The translations under genes and the position numbers were made by a program. A stretch of 64,000 bases of DNA from Astropecten irregularis. Taxonomy: Eukaryota; Echinodermata; Asteroidea; Paxillosida; Astropectinidae. The stretch lies in NCBI GenBank assembly GCA_963971285.1, contig OZ020244.1, positions 22,754,001 through 22,818,000 on the forward strand. Reading direction: 5' to 3'. The notes beneath the pieces were generated by a model, which was not told where the DNA came from, ran no database searches, and was given only the letters and a program-made list of their open reading frames with translations. Positions 55,185 to 64,000 of this stretch are shown here, in pieces. The first letter of the stretch is position 1. Each line of letters begins with the position of its first letter.

Positions 55185-58100
55185 TAATTAAAACTGTAAA
55201 ATGTAGACCCATATTTAAAAAAATAAAAAAGGAATTGTAGAGTAGCCTACATGGTTTGCCACATGCTAAAATATGCAGATTTGAAAGCATATTTAGTAAT
55301 ATTCATGAAGGCTTCACTTAATGTGTGCAGTATTAATTACTGTTGGTCAACCGTCAATTATATCTTTTATGGATGAGAAGTTCTGAAATTGCAAATTACT
55401 TCCCACTTCCAATTTTCTAACCCAATTGGTATCCATGCAGAGTGTGATTGTCTATATTACATGTCCATTCAGCTTTACGCATGCATATGTACATGTACAA
55501 TGTACAATTTGTACAGGACCATACAGTACATATGCAATGCATACAATCTGGCAGCCGGGGGCGTACATGTACATGTATGCAGGATGATGCCCTAGTGTCA
55601 GCAGATGAGGTTCCAGCCGATCAGATCATGAGTGATGAGTGTTAATAACATTTTGACTGTACATATAATCCAAACCTGGCAGTACATTGCAAAATGCTTC
55701 CCTCCTCCCCCCCCCTTAATAACATTTTTATTTTCCATTCATGGACAAGTGACTTTACCGTCGATTAAAACAAGAAATGATGTACTGGTACTAGATGTGT
55801 AGCTGTCAAGTTCCCTATGTCCACGTATATACACATGTAAACGTTGATTTGTATATAACCGGTGGTTTAGTCAGTCCTTGCAGCATGGCAGTACTGTATT
55901 TACAGTTGCCCGCAAAGTTGACATTGCGTGAAGACCTTGACAATATTTTGATTGAAGCCGTGACACTGGGCTGGCTAATTGACACGCATCCATCACCACA
56001 CTTCTCTGTACTGCCATGGTTGACGTATGGATGGTCCCTGTTCAAATGGAATTCTTTGTGGTCTGCTCCTTTCCATGTGTAGCGCGTGAATAGAGCTCAA
56101 ACGTGGGCTTATAAATTCTGAAATATAGTGTATGGTAGGACTTGACAGGACTGTACTGTACATGAGATGAATGTTCAACTTTTTTAATTGCCCAATGCTT
56201 AAATAATGGTTATACCCCTTTCAGAAGCTTCAATAAAGCCACTTAATTAAAGTCAGAAATATGTACAAAATTCAGCATTTAGCGACATGCCCTTGGGTCC
56301 TTCTACCCAATCGGGGCACGGTTTCTAACGGTGTCCCTGTTGCATCAGTATTCTTGCACCATTCATTGGTCTATCTCTTACTTTTTGGTGCACATTCGCC
56401 GTTCTTCGAATGAGAATGAAATTTATCTGCTCCTTGAACAGGGAGATACATGCATGCTAATCTAGAAGTCAAATCAAAGAATGATGTAGATAGAGTGAAT
56501 TGAATGACGTATTAGGGACACCGTAAAAAATATGAAATCATGCCCCAACTTTGAAGAAGGTACTATTTACAGATGTAATTTGTCCATATATTTAGTGTTG
56601 TCCGGCACATGACAATTTAAAATTGTCGAAATTCTCCCTCTGGCAATATCTAACATAATGTAAAAAAAAACACAGGCAGAACTGCACCCAAACATAGAAT
56701 TCAAACATCTGAAGTATGATGTGGGTCTCAGATCACAGTACTTCTTTGATCCGTTTGCAGTTTGTGCTTGCTTGGGGGAAAACACACAATTTATACACTG
56801 AATCTGAGGTCCATGAGAAAGCATTCACTGAAAAAAAAGATAATTTCTGCTGACTATCCTAAAGAATTCTTAGTCAAATACAATTAAAACATTAAGAAAA
56901 ACAGTACATTTCAAATATCAGTCTTACATACATGTAAATTAAGTAGGGTACCACGATGTACACAATGTACAGTGTAAGTTTATGAACAACGTATTTGACA
57001 ACATGTTCTCCTGCCCTTTAACAGAACCTGGTTTAATTGTTCAGTTCGTTTGCAAAATGCCCGTAACGACTTCAATTCCCTCAAAAGCCCCCCCCCCCTC
57101 TCCCCCCCTGCCACATGTGCTTTAAAAATAAACTTTTGTGTGTACGCGCACATTGTCGACTTGGGACTAGTACGACCTCTCAAAATTGCCTTGTGCATTT
57201 AAGATGATGAAAGTCCCAAACTAGAACCTAAAGGCAAATAGCCCCGGCCTCCTCCATGGCAATATTCTCAACTCGATTGCAGATCTTTTCTCTCTCCCTC
57301 TCGCTCGCTCTCTCAATATCTTTTCCTTCTCCACGATCACGGCCTCAAGGTGGCATATTTTATTCAGTAGAATTGTCTCACGTGCACACGCTTGTATGGG
57401 GGTATGTGTGTTGTGGAGGGGGGGGGGGAGGGAGGGGGGGTTGGTGCAAGCATCGTCCTCTTGGGATAATTTCGCCCGTGAGTATGCCATCACTATGAAT
57501 GAACCGCATTTGTAATGTATAGGCACGGAATGCACATGTATTCCAATTTGTATATCATAGCATTCTCACCGCTGGATATAAATAAACGTGGAGAAGCTTT
57601 TTTTTTCCCTCGATTCATTCTATGTCTTGAAGTTTTTTTTTTTACATTTATATAGGAGTATTGTGATTTAATACTTTGTACTTTGTGTTTAATATTTCTT
57701 TTCATGTGTTCTATTTTCTAATTTCCTTTTTTAACATGTACAATTGTACATGTAAGATTGTTCCAGGTTTAATACTGTGTTTTTTAAAGGAGTTAGGCCT
57801 ATAGGTGACTGTTTACCTTTGATTACTACTTTTTTAGTAAAAAAAATCACACTTTTGTGTATCATCTCTCTCTCTCATCTCTCATCTCTCTGAGGTTTTT
57901 GAAACAATTTTGTTTGCAGCTTCTAACCAAGGCATTGTAGCCCAGGCATTAATTTCATGGCTCTACTTTAATAAGTCACTGCTGAATTCTGCGCTTATGA
58001 TCCTCATTCTCCGCTTACAGGTTTAGCGCCGATTATCTGCTCTAGACGAGTAAGCAAGAAATCCTTAGTTACGCGAACTACAAATGAAATGCGTGCTCTG

Positions 58101-58779
58101 ATGAAAATTCCTCCCTAATTCATGAAATAGGATCTCGTTATCACAGGATTTCCTCCTTATGTTAGGTGCCGATTCTTTGCTTATGGTAAGCAGAGCAATA
58201 AAATGGGGGCCCTGATTTCATCAACTTGGAAACGACTTTCCAATATTGATCCGGACAGTGTAACATTCTGATTCACAATAAGTGCATACATGCATACATG
58301 TAGTATGTGGATCGGTTTGCAGGAAAACCATGTAAGAATCGTTCGTACTTTCGCGCTTCTATTTCGTTCACACTTCTAATAAGGTCTCAACGTTTCGACT
58401 AGCCTGCTCTAGTCATCATCATGTGTAGTACAGTAGTAGTTGCTGAAATGCAGCTCAACTTCGATGACAAGCTGATAACAAAGACAAGCCTGTATTTACC
58501 ATGGTTACATGCTTAGGGTTGGATCCTTGGAGCACAGAATGTAGGCATCAAGACTGTTCCTCAAACCAATCACTGAGCCTGTGTCAATGGTTGTATTTCT
58601 GTTTGACATGGTGTGACTACCAATTCACATTGTTTCCCTATAAAGGTTCAATCATATTAGGGATATTCTGAGTTATGCTCATCATTTTGGAACCTGAAGG
58701 AAAAAGTGCCCTACCAGTATCTGTAATTTGAACAAATAATGATTACTTGTCAAATATTTTGATGAATCAGTGAGCTACC
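55185..58779. other. no recognised gene
   Basis: ACATGTAC-rich spacer. C-runs at about 55708 and 57087, a CT microsatellite (57290-57315) opposite a G-rich tract (57415-57442), and CTCTCATCTCT repeats at 57867. 57940-58215 is a GATTTCAT repeat related to 10235-10505. A hammerhead-like motif lies at 58383-58430. Confidence 0.5.
58383..58430 (-). ncRNA. hammerhead-ribozyme-like motif, probably inactive
   Basis: On the minus strand, ATGATGA is followed by a stem GACTAG/CTAGTC and then CGAAAC and GTTGAGACC. This resembles the CTGATGA-stem-GAAA core of hammerheads found in Penelope-like elements. The first C of the core is A here, which would inactivate it. Confidence 0.4.
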
Positions 58780-59115
58780 TTAAAGGGCGTGTAAAAGTGA
58801 AAGAACAGCACTCACACTTTATCTAATCCACCATGTACTTGAAATATTCATATGAAAATTTCAGCTCAATCCCTCAGAATCTGACTCCCGAGAAAATAGC
58901 GAAAACCAGACTCAATTTTTTTTATAAAACATGAAGAAGGATTTTCGATCTTGCCAAGATCAACAATGTTTTTGGTGTTTGGTTTTACTCTTTCTGGAAA
59001 AATACACCATTACAGGCAAAAATATTTTAATTATATGTTTCTATCAGCACCATTCTCATACCCTGAAAGTTATACGTAAATCTGTGAACATTTCTGTTTT
59101 GGTTTGTTACCAATA
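58780..59115. mobile_element. TTAA-type MITE, family B
   Basis: TTAA then AAGGGCGTGTAAAAGTG; the body follows family B and stops at TGTTACCAATAC, abutting the dispersed repeat at 59117. Confidence 0.65.
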
Positions 59116-59116
59116 C

Positions 59117-59290
59117 AAGCCTGGAAATAAACGCGGAGGCCATGACCTTTGTTGCTTGGTTCTTGGCCTTGGTGCCCCTTCAAATGTTTCCATAGACATT
59201 ATGATTTTCCAATGGAAGTGCCCCTTGCAATGGAAAATTGGCCTAACCCTCACCAAACCTTATTTCCAGCCCATGCCAATGTTGTACATG
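59117..59290 (+). repeat. conserved dispersed repeat (copy 2)
   Basis: Near-identical to 12255-12450 over about 150 bp. Confidence 0.6.
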
Positions 59291-59872
59291 CCCTTTAATA
59301 TACCTTCATGTATTTGTCAATTTCTCAACTGTGCCCCAAAATCCAAAATGAAAACAAGACAAACGAACTTACATGTAGGCTGTTGAAAAAAAATCTACTC
59401 CTAGAAAAACTGGCTGACCACACCTTGACTTAAACTGACCACATGGCATCAGTCCTGAGACTTTCATTTTGCCACATTTTGCTTCTTGCTTCTTCTCACA
59501 TGAAAATTGCCTGTCATTTCAAACTAGGAAACAGGGAATAAAATACATTCTCAATAAAGAAATACAAATTAGGTTATGCACTCTCCACGCTTGGCGTTCA
59601 TATTAAAACCCCATCTGGTGTCATAGCTGATTGATTTGGCTGGGCTTGAGTAGTTTCATATAATAGCAGTCGTATTAGTTAAAGCGAAACAAGACTTAAA
59701 CACTTGGACAACCAGTGGGGATTGTCAGTATTTCCCACTGACGTCGGCCGGCCATGCGGAACTAATGTATTCACCAGATTTGATGAGCATCATCGTTAGT
59801 CGGGACGCCATTAAGGAAACAGACAAAAGGGTCCGGCGGATTTTCAATCATTAAACATTATTTGACTGACCT

Positions 59873-60220
59873 TTAAAGGTACAGGATTGGTAACATACGC
59901 AAACAGAAATGTTCACAGATTTACATAACTTTCAGGGTATGAAGATGGTGCTGGTAGAAACATACCGTTAACATATTTCCACCTGAAATGATGTATTATC
60001 CAGAAATTAGTCAAACAAAGACCAAAAACAGTTTTGATCTCGGTGTAAGATCGAAACCATTCTTTATGTTTTATAAGAAAAATTGAGTAGGTTTTTCTGT
60101 TTTCTCATGACTTAGATGTCTGATTGAGCTCAATTTTTCACAGGTTTATTATTTCATGTACATCAGACAAAGTGTAGGGGCTGTTCTGTGACCTTTACCA
60201 ATCATGTTTTATACCTTTAA
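59873..60220. mobile_element. TTAA-type MITE, family B, full length
   Basis: TTAA edges; AAGGTACAGGATTGGTAACA to AATCATGTTTTATACCT. Confidence 0.75.
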
Positions 60221-60797
60221 CAGAAAAGAAACAAGATACTTCATGTATTGAGCTAAACAGTAAAATTGTACTTATTAGAAGATAATTACAGCAGAAATGT
60301 TACTTACAATTCTACTTTTTATTTACGCTGCAGTTGTACATGTACTCTACATATAACACTGCAACCATTGCAGCTGTTGGACTATATATTTTTTTCAGTT
60401 TGAATATGTCACTCTTACGTGTGATGTGAACAGTTGAATCTCATCAATATTCATATGTGTTACGTACACCAGCATTGGCTTTAATATATGCATTCGGTCA
60501 CTTGACAAAGTTCATACATTTTTCATGCCCTGCTTCTGAGTCGCATGCATTTTCTCCAAGTGCACGGTGTGAACAGTAATTTGATATGATATATTAATAA
60601 TCTGTTCCTATCAGAGGACCAATTCCTTTTGTACATTCATTTGCAATTCAATGTGTTCATTTTCAGTGGCAACAAAACAAACGAAATTTAACCTTCAACT
60701 TTATAATTACATCAGAAATGCAGATAGCAAATTAATTCTCATTAACCAGGGTATTTGATTGATTAATTACTTGATGTTTTAACATATATCGCCGATA

Positions 60798-60992
60798 TTT
60801 TACAATCCGGCAAAACAAGGGCCCTTTTTTCAACATGGACGTTAACCAAAAATGTTGGAGTTTTCAAATGGTAAATTTTGGATTGGATGTTAGACCAATA
60901 AATTTACCGTTTGAAAACTCCCACATTGTTACGCCCAATTTTGGTGAACGTCCATGTTGAAAAGAGTCCCCTTATTTTGCCGGATCGTAAAA
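60798..60992. mobile_element. foldback MITE with TTTACRATCCGGCAAAA termini
   Basis: Outer ends TTTACAATCCGGCAAAACAA and TTTTGCCGGATCGTAAAA pair, as do the inner TCAACATGGACGTTAACC arms. Confidence 0.7.
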
Positions 60993-61345
60993 ACACAGAC
61001 AATATAAACAAGTGTGATGTGAAGTTCTGACTTCATGTAATTCATGTAGACGTACTCCTCTTCAAAGGAAGACTATTTTTGTATTTATTATCTTTCAAAG
61101 AGGCATAAAACTTCCTCAGGGGAAAAGAAAATCAATCTTTAATTCTTGTACAGGTGATATGGACCCATTGTTTTGCCTACAGAAACAAAAAAAGGTGTTA
61201 ATTTCATTTGTTCAATATGGTATAAAGAAGAGGGTGGTGTGCTGTCATATGGAAAATGTAGGCCGTGTGTGGTTTTCTTGATTTTGCTTTAAAGTGGGAT
61301 TGCATCGAAATGTTGGCATTCTGTCTGCTTTGGACATATCTTATA

Positions 61346-61526
61346 CGGTGGAACGCCGCTAAAACAAACACCGCTATACCGAACATTTGGCTATACCGAA
61401 CATCATCCTTGGCTCCCAAATTTTATGCACAATGTATTTATAAGCATGCTGAATATTGTTCACTATAACGAACGACCAATATAACAAACATGCATCCCGG
61501 CATGTTCGTTATAGTGGCGTTCCTCT
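61346..61526. mobile_element. pogo/Tigger-like MITE
   Basis: CGGTGGAACGCCGCTAAAAC to GTTCGTTATAGTGGCGTTCC, TA-rich flanks. Confidence 0.6.
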
Positions 61527-62856
61527 ATATTAGGCAACATCTCAAAGAAAACACCTGAGCACTTTGGTTATCGCTAAAATAACCAAAAATGATTGCCATT
61601 TTGAACAGCTCTTAGAGGACTGCATTGTAACGACGGGGTTGAAATCATTCTCATAGTAATAATTGTAATTTTTATTTTATTACAAATTTACAAATTTACA
61701 AGAACTAGTACAAATTAAAAACAAATTTGAAAAAAGCATCTAGGAACTGCAAGGTAAACCAAATGATTACGTATAATTTGTCTAATGCAGGACATAGAAT
61801 CATTCTGTGGTGATTGTGTCCACTCTATGAGCTACACCAATTAACACATTTAAGATGGAAACTGAATCCAAGTATCTACATGTAAATTAGTACCTAATAA
61901 TAACCATGTCAATACTTGTTCCTAGTCTTCAGACCAAATTTGACATTCTAATATGCACACGTTTCCGTCCTGTACACTTGTCATACAATCTATTGATCTG
62001 TGTGGTACTAGGGCTCGGGTCTGTATAATAGCTCCAGTATGCAGGATATAACCATCATGGGTCAAGCCAGGTCAACCAATTGAGGAAGTGATCCCCCAGG
62101 GTTTTCAGTGAAGTAATCAGCTGGTATTTGTCAGGTCTAATAACTAAAGACATATCTAACAGGTATCCAGGAGAGAAAATTGACTTGTAAATAGTGTCCC
62201 CACAGCCAGGACAAGGACTGGTCACTGTAGTGTGGGCATTTATTCACTGTGGGCATTTACTTTCACTCATGTTTGTGAACGATGTCATTGTGTGGCACCT
62301 GCAATGGTGTGGAAGGTTTTTTACAAGTCAGATGAGGTAAAATTACCACACTGCTGGAATAGCTTTCCAACTGAGGGTTTTTTGTTAAGCTCCACGTCTG
62401 TTGAAACTGGAGGAAGTTTGGGGAGATTTTTGGCAAAAAGTTCTACTTTGAGTAGCTTCACAAGGTAATGGACATCTGGGTATTTTATGTTGCTAAGTTG
62501 GTAAGGGATAACACATGATTGTTAAGATCATAGAGAAAGGATACGATAATTAAAAAATAGAAATAAAAAAGAGAGCAAAAACAAATGTTCACGTTAAAAG
62601 TATTAATAAGTAATAGTTTAGAAACCTGTGCAAAAAAAAGAAAATGTAATATCTCAAAGAGATTAAAACAATTGTCTGTTTTCTCTAATTTTGCATGGCT
62701 CAGATAGCCAATTAGTGAGCTTTTAAACTCTCACAGTTTCATTGCTTCAAGCTGTACATGTATGTATCAGACAAAATGTGAATGTTGTTGTTCTACGACC
62801 TTTACTTATTGCATTATCCCTTTAATTATGTAGTGTGACTATTTTCTAGTCTCTTA

Positions 62857-63235
62857 TTAAAGGTACATGTATAATACATGATTGGTAAAGGTCACAAAAC
62901 AACACTCATACTTTGTGTGATCCAGTAATGTGCGTGAAATAATAAACCTGTGAAAATTTCACCTCAATGGGACATCTGAGTCAAGAGAAAATAACTAAAA
63001 CCCAACTCAATTTTTCTAATAAAACATAAAGAATGGTTTTGATCTTACCTCAAGATCAAAACTGTTTTTTGGTCATTCTTTTTCTAATTTCTGGATAAAT
63101 ATACCATTTCAGGTGGAAATATTGTAATACATATAGCATGTTTCTACCAGCACAATCTTCATACCCTGAAAGTTATACGTAAATCTGTGAAGGTTTCTGT
63201 TTGGGTATGTTACCAATCCTGTACTGTACCTCTAA
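62857..63235. mobile_element. TTAA-type MITE, family B
   Basis: TTAA then AAGGTACATGTATAATACAT; right end CCTGTACTGTACCTCTAA. Centre GATCTTACCTCAAGATCAAA. Confidence 0.7.
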
Positions 63236-64000
63236 GATGTTTAATATTTTTAAATTTGTCTCTGAGTGACTCTCCACAGATTGCAGCTGATGCAGTGTCA
63301 CTCCTCTCCTATTTCCAAATAGTGAATATACATTCTTCTCAAAGTGAAATTTCACCTCTCCCAACTGAAACTGGAGACAAAATTTTTAAGAGAGAAATAC
63401 ATTCAATGAAGTGCAAGGACTTTCATGCATCGGAATTTCCATTGGATTGACTATCTTTCGGGACAATTCAACCTAAACTCAACGAGATTTTCAATCTAAT
63501 ATGTCTAGTCCTAGGTTTCAACTTGTAGAATCCAAAGAGCAGACCAATTATAACGTAATAAGGGCTATATTAGTACAGCAGATGTGTGCCTTTTTTTTTT
63601 ACAGGGAAGCAGCATTTTTCATTGTGTGAACCAGTATGTGATCATCACCAAAAAAACTGGGTCGAAAGTTGGATTGAAAGTTGAATTGAAAAGGGAAATG
63701 CTCAGGAAGATTTATCCAGTTTTTTATGTGTTCGAGAATTCCAGATTTTTACTTTTTACTCTGTCTGTCGAAACTTTGAGACAGTATTATTTTGGGGATT
63801 GTTTAGAAATAATTCTCAGCCATTATAGTTATAAGTAAAATGGGTTACATGTACTTTTCTGAATTTTAAGGAGACAGCCTATCATCTTAACTTGAACATT
63901 TGGAAGACGTCTGTCAATAGGGAGACATTTTTATGTCTCCCTATAAAAGTGTTTTTGAGAAAGAAAATTTTGCCGTCAGAAATAATTTTTTTAAAATCTT

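Larger units (their letters stand above)
59291..64000. other. no recognised gene
   Basis: Contains TTAA-type MITEs (59873-60220, 62857-63235 and a decayed one at 62520-62825), a foldback (60798-60992) and a pogo-like MITE (61346-61526). ORFs at 62232-62468, 63187-63450 and 63584-63838 match no family. Confidence 0.5.

Noticed and set aside
55795-56082. 95-aa ORF with the plausible segment LREDLDNILIEAVTLGWLID
   Set aside because: No start or splice context and no family recognised; short inverted CATGGCAGTAC copies suggest repeat DNA.
57256-57498. Ser/Leu-rich ORF and its antisense
   Set aside because: Composition comes from a CT microsatellite and a G-run.
58931-59386. 151-aa ORF on the plus strand
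   Set aside because: It runs across a TTAA-type MITE and the dispersed repeat; the other copy has a frameshift relative to it.
1-64000. CRISPR arrays, bacterial operons or phage genes
   Set aside because: None seen; spliced animal genes and TIR repeats explain the recognisable content.

Overview
The window is animal nuclear DNA: intron-rich genes with GT..AG junctions, AT-rich spacers, and a very high load of short inverted-repeat elements and tRNA-derived SINEs. Three conserved animal genes can be reconstructed exon by exon with every reading phase closing. The three genes give no lineage. The repeat style (many short TIR elements, tRNA SINEs, LINE tails ending in ATT repeats, abundant ACATGTAC) suggests a marine deuterostome invertebrate, most likely an echinoderm. 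That assignment is inference.

Layout. 1-6.3 kb: no gene, stacked repeats. 6719-10134 (+): TMBIM4 (Lifeguard 4), 5 exons, 237 aa. 10.1-14.4 kb: repeats plus one unassigned protein-like frame on the minus strand (13511-13837). 14374-25421 (-): SHQ1, the dyskerin / H/ACA RNP assembly chaperone, 10 coding exons, 647 aa, with a Ser-Asp repeat tail. 25.4-29.4 kb: spacer between divergently transcribed SHQ1 and NIT1, with a SINE and a foldback. 29430-34929 (+): NIT1 (nitrilase homolog 1), 6 exons, 345 aa from the upstream ATG, complete Glu-Lys-Cys triad. 37.1-37.75 kb: possible first exon of another plus-strand gene (Met-Ala-Gln-Arg, then a donor). 37.75-64 kb: no recognisable exon, possibly a long intron or intergenic DNA.

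The genes do not form a pathway. TMBIM4 is a Golgi/ER membrane cell-death and calcium regulator, SHQ1 acts in snoRNP assembly, and NIT1 repairs deaminated glutathione. They look like ordinary neighbours.

The most unusual content is the repeat fraction. A TTAA-flanked MITE superfamily has about 18 copies. A roughly 160-bp MITE carries a CRE palindrome and an alternating purine/pyrimidine tract. Several families share a GGGGCC(A/G)ATTTCA terminus. Two nearly identical tiny hairpins (28 and 37 bp) are each flanked by 7-bp direct repeats, as if they were extremely small mobile elements. Hammerhead-like cores also occur. No CRISPR array, rRNA or bacterial gene was seen.
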